From: Ammoniphilus resinae | GTDB lineage: Bacteria; Bacillota; Bacilli; Aneurinibacillales; RAOX-1 | Assembly (NCBI RefSeq): GCF_017873965.1 | Contig: NZ_JAGGKT010000011.1 | Coordinates: 115,174-179,173 of the forward strand | Length of the DNA: 64,000 bases | Direction of reading: 5' to 3' | In this document: piece after piece, positions 27,349 through 36,138 of the stretch | Layout: each line of letters begins with the position of its first letter | Numbering within the stretch: position 1 is the stretch's first letter | Made by a program: the position numbers and the translations under genes | The notes under the pieces: model-generated | What the model saw: only the letters and a program-made list of their open reading frames with translations | Told to the model about the DNA's origin: nothing | Databases searched by the model: none

Positions 27349-28102
27349 CCTGCTCATCCCCCTTATTAGCGGTAATGATAATGTCCTCGAATAAAGTCGA
27401 TTGCAGGCATCGAATCTGAAACTTACGCATCATTTCCAAGATGGCCATAAAGGATGTAACAACTTCCGCTTTACTTGGGGAGCCAGAAAAAAGCTGGGAG
27501 AAGCGGACGTTTCCAGTTATGGACAGAAGCTCTTTTATTTCTTTGATCCGTTCCTTTACAGAGATTTCATCACGGTGGATCCGAGTGATCTTGGTCTCCG
27601 GTTTATCCTCCTTGTTTAATGCTTTATTAAAAGCTTCAACAAGATCATATAGTGTCACATTCGCAACAGGGTTCTCTTCTACCTGAACCATAAAGGTTGA
27701 CAAATTTTCTGCAGGTCTTGTGAAAATCTTGCTTCTTTTCGTTTCACGATCCCGTAATTCTTCGGCCAATTTTTTAAACCTCTTATATTCTAATAACCGC
27801 TCTACTAATTCTTGCCGGGGATCGATATACTCCTCTTCCATCTCAAACGTCGGTTGAAAAACGACTTCTTCTTTGCGGGGAAGCAGCATCTTACTTTTTA
27901 TTTCCAAAAGGGTAGCAGCCATCACCAGAAATTCACTGGCAATTTCAATTTGGAATTCCTGCATAACATATAAATACTGCATGTACTGTTCAGTAATAAT
28001 AGTGACGGGAATATCATAGATATCGACTTCCGCTTTATCAATTAGATGTAATAAAAGATCCAATGGGCCTTCAAACGAATCCAGCCTCACTTCATATGCC
28101 AT
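27335..28102 (-). CDS. scpA: Segregation and condensation protein A
   Basis: 255 residues of the kleisin family: conserved N-terminal FEGPLDLLLHLIDKAEVDIYDIP, then SEFLVMAATLLEIKSKMLLP and a C-terminal winged helix. It closes the SMC-ScpAB ring around DNA. The ATG follows GGGGATGATCA. It is translationally coupled to scpB. Confidence 0.94.
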   Translation of the reverse strand: MAYEVRLDSFEGPLDLLLHLIDKAEVDIYDIPVTIITEQYMQYLYVMQEFQIEIASEFLVMAATLLEIKSKMLLPRKEEVVFQPTFEMEEEYIDPRQELVERLLEYKRFKKLAEELRDRETKRSKIFTRPAENLSTFMVQVEENPVANVTLYDLVEAFNKALNKEDKPETKITRIHRDEISVKERIKEIKELLSITGNVRFSQLFSGSPSKAEVVTSFMAILEMMRKFQIRCLQSTLFEDIIITANKGDEQDAEF

Positions 28103-28201
28103 TGATCATCCCCGCCTGAACTTTAAACTGTAAAATATTATACAACAATACGTCCAAGGTTTACATAAGTAAAATAGAAAAAAGCATCCCAGTTGGGATG
28201 C

Positions 28202-29665
28202 TCACTCCACATCAAAGTCAAAATACTGCGAAGGATACGGTTCATTTTTGATCGTGTAATGCCACCATTCCTCCGGATATGGGGTAAACCCGTGTTTTTC
28301 CATCACATCTTTTAATAGTCTTCGATTAGCGGCCTGCGCATTTGTAATTAAATCCGTACCGTGATGTGATATTTCTGAAAAGAAATCAAAACTTCCTCCC
28401 ATGTCCACTTTTTCTCCCGTTTTTAGGTCGATTAAAGTCAGATCCACAGTGCTCCCACGTGAATGCCCCGATTTCTCAGCGATATAACCGAGTTGGAACA
28501 AAACACTTTTATCAAGGTTAGGGTAATATTGCTCCTTCATTTTCGTGTCCTTGGCGTCTTTGGACCAGGCCATAAAGTGATTGACCGCTTTTTGCGGGCG
28601 ATAGGCGTCGAAAATCAAAAGGGTATAACCTTTTCCCCTCAATTCGGTCTGGACTTCCTTCAATGCTTCAGCTGCTTCCTCTGTCATAATCGCAAGTGGA
28701 GCATTGTATCCGTTAATTCGCTTGCCAACAAAATTGTTATTTCCAAAGTACCGTACATCGAATTGGACCGTGGGAATCAAATCATCAAGATAAACAAAAC
28801 CGTTTGGCAGATTTCTCTTCTTTTCGGTAGTATTCTGTTCCCCCTCAACTTTTTCAACATCCTTTTGCTCAACCATTGTTAAGTCAGCATTGGAGAATTC
28901 TTCGTTTTGCGGCAGTTCCATATTTAAACTAGTAAGGGGATCAATTTCCACAGTGGCTCCAGAGGCAATGAAATCTAGAACATGTCCTCCACTCGATTGA
29001 TCTTCAGTGATGAAATGAAGATGATAGCCTGGAACATTGATTCCAGCAATGTAATTTGGAGACCAGAATCCAACAAGCGTCCCCTCTTTCTGGTGGAACT
29101 CAAAGATTGGCTGATTCGCAGTTACTTTAGTCAATGGGGGATATGGCTTGTCCTGCTTGGGTACACTCCTCGCTTTGACATATTTAAAAGTCCCCTTTAC
29201 TTTAATCGCGTAGAAATTGTTTTTGTTTACAAATTTCTTATCAAGAAAAGTAGTTAACTCCTCCATACTGATTTGTTTATCGATTCGATCAAATAATTCT
29301 GGTTCAAAATGTGTAACAACCGCAAACGGTGTTTTTGTTGTTTCTTCCAGCTGGTGGAGGTTGCCCTTACTGTCGATTTGATAAAATTTGTCATTCAGGA
29401 CAATCATTTCTCCATCTAACTTATTGATCGTACCAAGCCCAAAACCACCGTGTTCACGTAATTCTTTTAATTCCATTTCCCCATCGTAAAGCCCTAGCAT
29501 GAGAGCGTTAATTGTGGAGTATTGGAATAGCGAGTTTTTTCCGCCTTGCTTCGCATCATCTTGCGCCAAGTTTGTCAGGTTGTCTCCTGTCATTGGGTTT
29601 GCACTAGATAGTGAGGACCATGCCATCAGAAAAATAAAACAGAGAATCGCAACAAATTTCTTCAA
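28202..29665 (-). CDS. Secreted acetolactate decarboxylase-VanX-type D-Ala-D-Ala dipeptidase fusion
   Basis: 487 residues from a TTG placed eight bases after AAAGGAG. A signal peptide (to about SSLSSA) leads. Residues about 40-260 match alpha-acetolactate decarboxylase: [10 protein letters not shown] (Glu86), KARSVP (Arg166), and zinc ligands His215, His217 and His228 in [16 protein letters not shown], with Glu250 in MELP. After a charged linker, residues about 290-487 match peptidase M15D (VanX/DdpX): DAYRP (Arg356), [11 protein letters not shown] (zinc ligands His401, Asp408) and EEWWHY (catalytic Glu466, ligand His469). Both active sites look complete. The frame is continuous with no break at the junction. 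Export would place both activities outside the membrane. A promoter and palindrome lie upstream. Confidence 0.85.
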   Translation of the reverse strand: MKKFVAILCFIFLMAWSSLSSANPMTGDNLTNLAQDDAKQGGKNSLFQYSTINALMLGLYDGEMELKELREHGGFGLGTINKLDGEMIVLNDKFYQIDSKGNLHQLEETTKTPFAVVTHFEPELFDRIDKQISMEELTTFLDKKFVNKNNFYAIKVKGTFKYVKARSVPKQDKPYPPLTKVTANQPIFEFHQKEGTLVGFWSPNYIAGINVPGYHLHFITEDQSSGGHVLDFIASGATVEIDPLTSLNMELPQNEEFSNADLTMVEQKDVEKVEGEQNTTEKKRNLPNGFVYLDDLIPTVQFDVRYFGNNNFVGKRINGYNAPLAIMTEEAAEALKEVQTELRGKGYTLLIFDAYRPQKAVNHFMAWSKDAKDTKMKEQYYPNLDKSVLFQLGYIAEKSGHSRGSTVDLTLIDLKTGEKVDMGGSFDFFSEISHHGTDLITNAQAANRRLLKDVMEKHGFTPYPEEWWHYTIKNEPYPSQYFDFDVE

Positions 29666-29731
29666 TATCTTCGCTCCTTTCAACCGAGTATGAGTATAGG
29701 ATTTTTATCTCGATTTTTTTATATTATAAAT

Positions 29732-29761
29732 ATTATGACTATAACTTTTGGACTAAGTCAA
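29732..29761 (-). promoter_or_regulatory. SigA-type promoter of the fusion gene
   Basis: TTGACT and CATAAT are separated by 18 bases on the minus strand, about 65 bases before the start codon. Confidence 0.6.
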
Positions 29762-29769
29762 TAGTTTGA

Positions 29770-29784
29770 TACTATTCAATAGTA
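29770..29784. promoter_or_regulatory. Palindromic operator candidate
   Basis: TACTATTCAATAGTA is a perfect 15-base palindrome (odd centre) eight bases upstream of the fusion-gene -35. Its position suits an activator site; the regulator is unknown. Confidence 0.4.
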
Positions 29785-29807
29785 ATAAGGTCGATTTTGT
29801 AATAAAA

Positions 29808-29834
29808 AAGCCCCTCATAATCTATGAAGGACTT
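29808..29834 (-). terminator. Terminator after ppiB
   Basis: An 11-bp stem with several G-U pairs (AAGTCCTTCAT with ATGAGGGGCTT), then TTTTTT on the minus strand. Confidence 0.7.
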
Positions 29835-29852
29835 TCGTCAACAAAATTCTGT

Positions 29853-30290
29853 TTATTCTTCGACTACTTTCACTTCTTTCATTTTGTCGCCTGGTCTAAT
29901 CTGATCCACATGTTCCATTCCTTCAACCACTTGTCCAAAAACGGTATGAACGCCATTTAAATGTGGTTGTGGCTCGTATACGATAAAGAATTGGGATCCA
30001 CCCGTATCCTTTCCAGCGTGGGCCATAGAAAGGGAACCCCGTACATGCTTATGAGGATTTCCTGCTGTTTCACATTTGATAGTGTATCCAGGACCGCCAG
30101 TACCTGTACCATGTGGGCATCCACCTTGGGCTACAAAACCTGGGATTACACGGTGAAAATTCAGTCCATTGTAGAACCCTTCGTTAATTAGCTTTTCAAA
30201 GTTAGAAACTGTCCCAGGTGCTTCGTTTGGAAACAGTTCAATTTTCACTTGTCCGCCTTTTTCTAGATCAACTACTGCGTATTTGCTCAT
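29853..30290 (-). CDS. ppiB: Peptidyl-prolyl cis-trans isomerase (cyclophilin)
   Basis: 145 residues with the cyclophilin core: [15 protein letters not shown] (catalytic Arg), [19 protein letters not shown] and [15 protein letters not shown]. It speeds cis-trans isomerisation at proline in protein folding. It is cytosolic, with no signal peptide. GGGAGTTCTTACAT precedes the ATG. As in B. subtilis it lies next to lysA. Confidence 0.95.
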   Translation of the reverse strand: MSKYAVVDLEKGGQVKIELFPNEAPGTVSNFEKLINEGFYNGLNFHRVIPGFVAQGGCPHGTGTGGPGYTIKCETAGNPHKHVRGSLSMAHAGKDTGGSQFFIVYEPQPHLNGVHTVFGQVVEGMEHVDQIRPGDKMKEVKVVEE

Positions 30291-30375
30291 ATGTAAGAAC
30301 TCCCTTCAAGCGTTTATGTAAATTGTACCATTTGATTATACGCTAAAAAGGAACAAAAAGAAAACCGTACAAAAA

Positions 30376-30397
30376 AAGAGAGGGGATCCCCTCTCTT
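30376..30397 (-). terminator. Terminator after lysA
   Basis: A 22-base perfect palindrome with core GAGAGGGGATCCCCTCTC, followed on the minus strand by seven T residues. Confidence 0.9.
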
Positions 30398-31718
30398 ATT
30401 TCGAAGCCATCATATTCGTTGGTATGCGATCGAGTTTGACAAGATCATCCATGGTTTCCCTGGCGATGACAACCTCTGCTTGCCCATCTTTAACAAACAC
30501 AACGGCTGGTCTAGCAATTCGGTTGTAGTTGTTTGCCATGGCATAACCATAAGCTCCTGTACAGGAAACAGCCAATAGATCTCCTGGTGCAACGACAGGC
30601 AAGTTAATATCCCAGATAAGCATATCTCCTGATTCACAGCACTTACCGGCAATGGAAACCACTTCTTCAGCCTCATCCTGAGCCCGATTTGCTAACGTCG
30701 CTTCATAGCGGGATTGATAAAGGGCAGGACGAATATTATCGGTCATTCCTCCATCAACTGCTACATATTTGCGAACGCCAGGGATTGTTTTTACGGAACC
30801 AATCTTATACAAGGTCGTTCCTGCATCCCCAACAATACTACGGCCTGGTTCAATCCAGATTTCCGGAAGAGCATAGCCCGCAATTTCAAACTGTTTCTTC
30901 ACTTCGTCTGTCACCGGAAGGATGTATTGATCAGCCGTTAAAGGCGTATCTTCTTCCGTATAGCGGATTCCAAAACCTCCGCCTAGATTGAGTACTTTAA
31001 TCTCATAACCGGTCTCGCCACGAAGATGGAATAAAAAGTCAGATAACTTCCGAACTGCTTCAACAAAGCCAACAGTCTCAAAAATTTGCGAACCGATATG
31101 GGAATGAACTCCTAAAACGTTGTAATATTCCATTTTCAACGCTTGCTTGATCGCTTCAAGAGCTTGCCCAGTATGGATGCTGAAGCCAAACTTCGAATCT
31201 TCCTGGCCTGTAGAAATATATTCATGCGTATGTGCTGAAACACCCGGAGTCAAACGCAAAAGGATATTCACTTTTTTCCCGCGTTCTTGCCCTAAGGCGT
31301 GCAACACCTCAAGCTCGTGAAAGTTGTCTACTACGAAGCAGCCAATTCCTGCATCTAAAGCCATTTCCATTTCTTCGATCGTTTTATTATTCCCGTGAAA
31401 ATGGATTCGCTCTACAGGAAAATCCGCTTTTAGTGCCGTATAAAGTTCCCCGCCGGATACAACGTCAAGGGATAATCCTTCATCTGCAGCTACCCTGCAC
31501 ATGGCAAGTGACATAAAAGCTTTACTTGCGTAGGCAACCTGATAGGAAAACCCGGATTTTTGGAAGGCTTCCTTGTAAGCTCTGGATTTTTCTCTGATTA
31601 AATTTTCATCGTAAACAAATAATGGGGTACCAAATTTGTTAACTAATTCTACGGTATCACAACCACCTATTTCAAGATGGCCTTTTTCATTAATTCTACT
31701 GTTTCCGTGTAAATACAT
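30396..31718 (-). CDS. lysA: Diaminopimelate decarboxylase
   Basis: 440 residues. Decarboxylates meso-diaminopimelate to lysine with PLP, the last step of lysine synthesis. The PLP lysine is in YASKAF, with HFHGNNKT, GGGFGIRY, EPGRS and the active-site Cys in GKCCESGD. I start at the ATG six bases after GAGGAGG. The spoVA operon lies upstream on the same strand, as in B. subtilis, but a separate promoter is visible. Confidence 0.95.
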   Translation of the reverse strand: MYLHGNSRINEKGHLEIGGCDTVELVNKFGTPLFVYDENLIREKSRAYKEAFQKSGFSYQVAYASKAFMSLAMCRVAADEGLSLDVVSGGELYTALKADFPVERIHFHGNNKTIEEMEMALDAGIGCFVVDNFHELEVLHALGQERGKKVNILLRLTPGVSAHTHEYISTGQEDSKFGFSIHTGQALEAIKQALKMEYYNVLGVHSHIGSQIFETVGFVEAVRKLSDFLFHLRGETGYEIKVLNLGGGFGIRYTEEDTPLTADQYILPVTDEVKKQFEIAGYALPEIWIEPGRSIVGDAGTTLYKIGSVKTIPGVRKYVAVDGGMTDNIRPALYQSRYEATLANRAQDEAEEVVSIAGKCCESGDMLIWDINLPVVAPGDLLAVSCTGAYGYAMANNYNRIARPAVVFVKDGQAEVVIARETMDDLVKLDRIPTNMMASK

Positions 31719-31804
31719 GAGCGTCCTCCTCACCCGAAAAAAACAAATGAAATCTCTGTTTAAAAACTATCCGTAAAAGATTGAAAGGTCAATTATATCT
31801 ATAA

Positions 31805-31833
31805 AATATACCATGTGTTCGAATCGGTGACAA
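31805..31833 (-). promoter_or_regulatory. SigA-type promoter upstream of lysA
   Basis: TTGTCA, 17 bases, TATATT on the minus strand, about 85 bases before the lysA start. No lysine riboswitch fits in the short leader. Confidence 0.5.
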
Positions 31834-31842
31834 CCAGTTTGC

Positions 31843-32424
31843 CTAACTTTCTCCCACATCATACCCGCTTTTCTGCAAAATATATTCTACAGCTTTTGTC
31901 GTAATCGGCGCGCCGTGGATAGGGTGGTCTTTTCCTTGCATTTTCCCAACATCCCCTACTCCTACAATGATTGGAGCCTCAACGCGATTTAAAACATCGA
32001 CTGTATCCCCCGAAATATGGGCTTCCATATTTTTATGCTCAATCCCATCTTTATCCACGGCAAATCCGGTGATTGCTCCGTTCCCGTTGATACAAACATC
32101 TACCTTTACACCGTCTACAAGCGGAGTATTGGAAGCAACGGCAACAATTCCCAAAAGATTGATATCTTCGTGATTGGCTACAAATTCCAGGGCGCGTTCT
32201 GCATCCCCTTCTTCACAGTTTCCATTGTCGTCAAACATAACCAGCACAGGATCATATTTTGCCCGCATGATTTGTTCCACTATTTCTTCACCGGATAAAG
32301 GAGTGGGATTTCCTCCTGAACGAGAAATACAGCGTCCATTTACCTTCTTTGCGACAATTTCAACAGCTTGTTGTGCTACATGGTCTCCATCTGTGATGAT
32401 AACAATATCCCGTTTCTCTTCCAT
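31843..32424 (-). CDS. spoVAEA: Stage V sporulation protein AEA
   Basis: 193 residues, soluble, with blocks DIVIITDGDHVAQQAVE, CISRSGGNPTPLSGEEIV and VMFDDNGNCEEGDAERAL. It belongs to the SpoVA set involved in dipicolinic acid channels of the spore inner membrane; this subunit is forespore-expressed and its own role is unclear. It follows spoVAEB closely and is the last gene of the operon here. Confidence 0.88.
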   Translation of the reverse strand: MEEKRDIVIITDGDHVAQQAVEIVAKKVNGRCISRSGGNPTPLSGEEIVEQIMRAKYDPVLVMFDDNGNCEEGDAERALEFVANHEDINLLGIVAVASNTPLVDGVKVDVCINGNGAITGFAVDKDGIEHKNMEAHISGDTVDVLNRVEAPIIVGVGDVGKMQGKDHPIHGAPITTKAVEYILQKSGYDVGES

Positions 32425-32433
32425 TGATTTAGG

Positions 32434-32787
32434 TCACCCCTTTGGCTTAAACACTAATGATCCAAGGAATCCAAAAACGATGGCGGCAGAGATCCCTGCG
32501 CTTGGCACTTCAAAAATCCCCGTAATAATCCCGATCAATCCATGGGTTTCCGCTTCTGCCCATGCCCCGTGGTACAAGGCATGCCCAAAGCTGGTAATCG
32601 GGACAGTTGCCCCTGCCCCGGCGAAATCGATCAACGGGTCATACAATCCCAACCCATCAAGTACAACACCTACGACAACCAAGGAACTCATGACGTGTGC
32701 AGGAGTCATTCTCGTAAGATCCATTAGTAATTGGCCGACTACACAAATAAGTCCCCCAACTACAAAGGCAATCAGTAACTGCTCCAT
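32434..32787 (-). CDS. spoVAEB: Stage V sporulation protein AEB
   Basis: 117 residues, hydrophobic, close to the family length. Blocks [25 protein letters not shown] and [17 protein letters not shown] (split by other residues) are shared with SpoVAC. It is a membrane component of the SpoVA dipicolinic acid channel. The ATG follows AAGGGGGACGGTAGG. It lies one base beyond the spoVAD stop. Confidence 0.92.
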   Translation of the reverse strand: MEQLLIAFVVGGLICVVGQLLMDLTRMTPAHVMSSLVVVGVVLDGLGLYDPLIDFAGAGATVPITSFGHALYHGAWAEAETHGLIGIITGIFEVPSAGISAAIVFGFLGSLVFKPKG

Positions 32788-32788
32788 C

Positions 32789-33805
32789 CTACCGTCCCCC
32801 TTCCAGAACAACACCATGTGCTATACAAGGGATAGACTCGCCCTGCTGAAAGCTGACTGGACTAAATAAGGCACCTGTTGCTACAACCAACACCCTAGAA
32901 TATTTGCCCTTATTTAATCCATTCACAATGTGACTGTAAGTTACTACGGCGCTGCACGCACATCCACTTCCCCCAGAAAATACATCCTGGTCGGCGCTGT
33001 AAATCATGATTCCACAATCGTTGTAAACAGGAGTCATATTATAACCTTGATCCGCAAGAATATCCTTTAATATGGCATAGCCGACTCTTCCCAGATCACC
33101 TGTGACAATCAAATCATAGTCGTGAGGTCCTCTCTCAAGATCCTGAAAATGGGTTTTAATCGTATCCACTGCTGCAGGAGCCATTGCTGTTCCCATATCA
33201 AATGGATCTTTAATTCCCAAATCGATGACCTTTCCAATCGTTGCGTGTGTAATTTTGGGTCCATATGGACCTTCACCAACCACAGCAGCCCCTGCGCCCG
33301 TTACTGTCCATTGCGCATAAGGCGGTTTTTGCCCTCCGTATTCAGTAGGATAACGGAATTGCCGCTCTGCCGTTGAGTTATGACTGCTGCACCCCGTCAA
33401 AGCATATTGCGCAAAGCCACTGTCAACTAATGCCGCAGCCAAGGCGAGTCCCTCCATGGAAGTAGAACAGGCACCGAATAGTCCCAAAAAGGGGATAGAC
33501 AACTCATGTGCTGTATAATTTGATGTTATAATCTGGTTCAGCAAATCACCAGCAAGCATTACATCAATTTGATCTTTTGCGAGCGAACTTTTTGATAAAG
33601 CGGAGTCTGCCGCATCTCTCATCATGGTTCGCTCCGCTTTCTCCCATGAATTCTGACTAGCGTAATTATCGGAATGAATATGATCAAACTCTTTACCCAA
33701 AGGGCCCTGGCCTTCCAAGGGTCCAACAGCTACTGCAGAGCCCAAAATACGTATCTCCTTTGAAAATAGCCAGGTTTGTCGTCCAAGTTTCTTTACATTT
33801 TGCAT
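32789..33805 (-). CDS. spoVAD: Stage V sporulation protein AD
   Basis: 338 residues, thiolase-fold, the dipicolinic-acid-binding component of the SpoVA channel on the inner spore membrane. Seen: [40 protein letters not shown] and [16 protein letters not shown] (separate blocks). GGAGGGAAAAGA precedes the ATG; the length equals that of the family. Confidence 0.94.
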   Translation of the reverse strand: MQNVKKLGRQTWLFSKEIRILGSAVAVGPLEGQGPLGKEFDHIHSDNYASQNSWEKAERTMMRDAADSALSKSSLAKDQIDVMLAGDLLNQIITSNYTAHELSIPFLGLFGACSTSMEGLALAAALVDSGFAQYALTGCSSHNSTAERQFRYPTEYGGQKPPYAQWTVTGAGAAVVGEGPYGPKITHATIGKVIDLGIKDPFDMGTAMAPAAVDTIKTHFQDLERGPHDYDLIVTGDLGRVGYAILKDILADQGYNMTPVYNDCGIMIYSADQDVFSGGSGCACSAVVTYSHIVNGLNKGKYSRVLVVATGALFSPVSFQQGESIPCIAHGVVLEGGR

Positions 33806-33868
33806 TCTTTTCCCTCCGCCCATTTTTCTTTGACCTTTGTCTTAGAAAGACTTGAGAAGGATTCAGGA

Positions 33869-34339
33869 TTATCCGACGATCAATTTCTTGATTAGAACAA
33901 CAACGAAAGAAGCCACTACTCCATACACAATAACAGCCCCTGCAAGCTTAAACATATTTCCCGCTACTCCAAGAACGTAACCTTCACTCCGATGCTCTAT
34001 CGCTGCTGCCGCTACTGAATTTGCAAATCCCGTGACTGGAACAGCTGATCCCGCCCCCGCAAACTGGCCCAAAACATCATATACGCCAAACCCTGTTAGA
34101 AGTACAGCGATAAAGATTAAAGTGGCCACGGTCGGATTACCTGCCGATCTTTCTGTGAAATTGAAATACATCATATAAAAATTCGCGATCAACTGCCCCA
34201 GCATGCAAATAAAACCACCCACAAGAAAGGCCTTCAAGGAGTTCCATAGGACATTCTTTTTAGGTTTATACGCTGCAGTTTCCTTAGAATAAGTTTCTCT
34301 ATTTAGTTGAAACTTGATCTGCTTGGTTCTTTCAGCCAT
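33869..34339 (-). CDS. spoVAC: Stage V sporulation protein AC
   Basis: 156 residues with four spans; conserved GGFICMLGQLIANFY and FAGAGSAVPVTGFANSV. A mechanosensitive membrane component of the SpoVA channel. GAGGTATTAATGG lies upstream. It is the first spoVA gene here: no spoVAA or spoVAB lies between it and sigF. Confidence 0.93.
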   Translation of the reverse strand: MAERTKQIKFQLNRETYSKETAAYKPKKNVLWNSLKAFLVGGFICMLGQLIANFYMMYFNFTERSAGNPTVATLIFIAVLLTGFGVYDVLGQFAGAGSAVPVTGFANSVAAAAIEHRSEGYVLGVAGNMFKLAGAVIVYGVVASFVVVLIKKLIVG

Positions 34340-34436
34340 CCATTAATACCTCACTTTGGACTTTTAGTGTATTGGTTATCCTTCCTCTAATTCGTTTGGA
34401 TATAAGAGTTAATATTTGGTGACCCAAAAAAGAAAA

Positions 34437-34462
34437 ACCAAATCGCTAAAACTCGATTTGGT
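34437..34462 (-). terminator. Terminator of the spoIIA operon
   Basis: Stem ACCAAATCG / CGATTTGGT overlapping the last sigF codons, then TTTTCTTTTTT on the minus strand. Confidence 0.8.
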
Positions 34463-35201
34463 CTTTAATCATCTTCAAAATTTTCTTTTCCAGTCGTGAT
34501 ACTTGAACCTGGGAAATCCCTAGCCTTTCGGCCACTTCGGACTGGGTTTGGTCGCGGAAATAACGCAAGTAAACGATCAGTCTTTCCCGGTCGGACAGCT
34601 TGTTGATGGCCTCTTTAAGGGCTATTTTTTCAAACCACTTTCCTTCGTCACTGTCAGAGATTTGGTCCATTAAGGTGATAGGGTCCCCATCATTTTCAAA
34701 AACGGTTTCATGGATGGAGGATGGTGCGCGGCTTGCCTCTTGGGCAAAAACCACCTCTTCCGGTGTAACCCCCAATTCTTTGGCAATTTCTCCGACTGTG
34801 GGAATACGCCCAATCCTTTTGGACAGATCATCCTTTGTTCTGCGCACCTTATTTGCCATTTCCTTTAAGGAACGGCTGACTTTTAAGGTTCCATCGTCGC
34901 GTAAAAACCGTTGAATTTCCCCGATAATCATGGGAACTGCATACGTCGAAAACTTCACATCGTAAGAGAGATCGAACTTATCCACGGCTTTCAGCAAACC
35001 AATGCAACCAATCTGGAAAAGATCATCCGCCTCATAACCGCGGTTAAGAAAACGCTGAACTACCGACCAGACTAAACGTATATTGCAGTTTACAAGTTTT
35101 TCTCTGGCCTCTTGGTTCCCGTTTTGGCTGTCTTGTATTAAAATTTTCACTTCTTCATCGGTCAGATAGGGATGATTCGCGTTTCGAACATCTGTCTCCA
35201 T
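34446..35201 (-). CDS. sigF: RNA polymerase forespore sigma factor F
   Basis: 251 residues. Regions 2 (NIRLVWSVVQRFLNRGYEADD and FSTYAVPMIIGEIQRFLRDDG, separate blocks), 3 (RIGRIPTVGEIAKELG) and 4 (SDRERLIVYLRYF, QSEVAERLGISQVQVSRLE) are complete. First compartment-specific sigma of the forespore; held by SpoIIAB until SpoIIAA is dephosphorylated. The ATG at 35201 has better spacing to AGGAGATA than one two codons upstream. Confidence 0.96.
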   Translation of the reverse strand: METDVRNANHPYLTDEEVKILIQDSQNGNQEAREKLVNCNIRLVWSVVQRFLNRGYEADDLFQIGCIGLLKAVDKFDLSYDVKFSTYAVPMIIGEIQRFLRDDGTLKVSRSLKEMANKVRRTKDDLSKRIGRIPTVGEIAKELGVTPEEVVFAQEASRAPSSIHETVFENDGDPITLMDQISDSDEGKWFEKIALKEAINKLSDRERLIVYLRYFRDQTQSEVAERLGISQVQVSRLEKKILKMIKDQIEF

Positions 35202-35213
35202 AGGCATTATCTC

Positions 35214-35663
35214 CTAGTTGCAGATTGCTTTGTTTTTTACTAAATTTTTATGTAAAATAACCTTCGTTCCTTTGTTAACACCTGTTAAAATTTCGATAGA
35301 ATCCATGAAGTTCTCCATAATGGTAAAGCCCATTCCAGAGCGTTCCAGCTCAGGTTTGGTGGTGAAAAGGGGCTGTCTTGCTTCCTCAATGTCCACGATC
35401 CCTTTCCCGTGGTCTTCAATCATAATTTCAATGGATTCATCCGTGTAACCTGCTGTAACTATTACGATTTGTTCAGGATCTTCATCATAGCCATGAATGA
35501 TTGAATTGGTAACGGCCTCGGAAACGGCTGTTTTAATTTCTTCGAGTTCGTCCAATGTCAAATCCAACTTTGAAACAAAAGAGGCAACAGCTACTCGTGC
35601 AAAACTTTCGTTTTCACTTCTTGCCGAAAACTGCAGCTGCATAAAATTTTTGTTGTTCATCAT
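35214..35663 (-). CDS. spoIIAB: Anti-sigma F factor / serine kinase
   Basis: 149 residues with GHKL motifs [22 protein letters not shown] and [13 protein letters not shown]. It binds SigF and phosphorylates SpoIIAA. The ATG overlaps the spoIIAA stop (TAATG); a second ATG follows at once. Confidence 0.95.
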   Translation of the reverse strand: MMNNKNFMQLQFSARSENESFARVAVASFVSKLDLTLDELEEIKTAVSEAVTNSIIHGYDEDPEQIVIVTAGYTDESIEIMIEDHGKGIVDIEEARQPLFTTKPELERSGMGFTIMENFMDSIEILTGVNKGTKVILHKNLVKNKAICN

Positions 35664-36013
35664 TAGGCCACCCCCAACAGCTGAAGTGCTTCATCTTCAT
35701 TTTCTCTAATTTTTAAAATCTTAAAGAGGCCTGATAATTCGAACAAACGGTGGATAAATGGGTTGATAGAACATACAACCATTTCTCCGCCACGCCCAGT
35801 AATCTGCTTGTACCGCCCTAGGATTACGCCAAGACCAGAACTATCCATGAAATGTAGATGTTCCAGACTCAGGATAATATTGCGAACACTTCCTTTTAGA
35901 ATTTTTTCCTCCATCTGTTGTCTTAACTCGTCAGCAGAATGGTGATCCAGTTCACCTCGCAGGCGGACGATCAAAACATCGGCAACAACCTGTTGATCAA
36001 TGTGCAGACTCAA
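35663..36013 (-). CDS. spoIIAA: Anti-anti-sigma F factor
   Basis: 116 residues from a TTG preceded by AAGGAG, so the protein begins MSLHID as in relatives. STAS fold with [12 protein letters not shown] and phospho-acceptor Ser58 in [16 protein letters not shown]. Dephosphorylated by SpoIIE, it releases SigF from SpoIIAB. First gene of the spoIIAA-AB-sigF operon here. Confidence 0.94.
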   Translation of the reverse strand: MSLHIDQQVVADVLIVRLRGELDHHSADELRQQMEEKILKGSVRNIILSLEHLHFMDSSGLGVILGRYKQITGRGGEMVVCSINPFIHRLFELSGLFKILKIRENEDEALQLLGVA

Positions 36014-36047
36014 ATCCCTCACTCCTTGTAGTTCGATCTAGAGATAC

Positions 36048-36073
36048 TTTCTACAAGGAAAAAGCCAATTCCT
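36048..36073 (-). promoter_or_regulatory. Sigma-H-type promoter of the spoIIA operon
   Basis: AGGAATT, 14 bases, AGAAA on the minus strand matches the sigma-H pattern AGGAxxT-N14-HGAAT with one mismatch. In B. subtilis spoIIA is sigma-H dependent. Confidence 0.6.
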
Positions 36074-36097
36074 GCCAGTCGACAAAACTAGAAAAAA

Positions 36098-36131
36098 AAC
36101 GAGATACCTTGTCAAAATGCGGCATCTCGTT
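36098..36131 (-). terminator. Terminator between dacF and spoIIA
   Basis: Stem AACGAGATGCC / GGTATCTCGTT followed by eight T residues on the minus strand. It separates dacF from the spoIIA operon promoter. Confidence 0.85.
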
Positions 36132-36138
36132 GCGATCT

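Noticed and set aside
31734..31842. Lysine riboswitch upstream of lysA
   Set aside because: The leader is too short and lacks L-box sequence features.
34340..34436. Possible sigma-G promoter before spoVAC (GAATTA ... AATACACTA on the minus strand)
   Set aside because: Both boxes depart from consensus and other alignments are equally good, so I did not list it.
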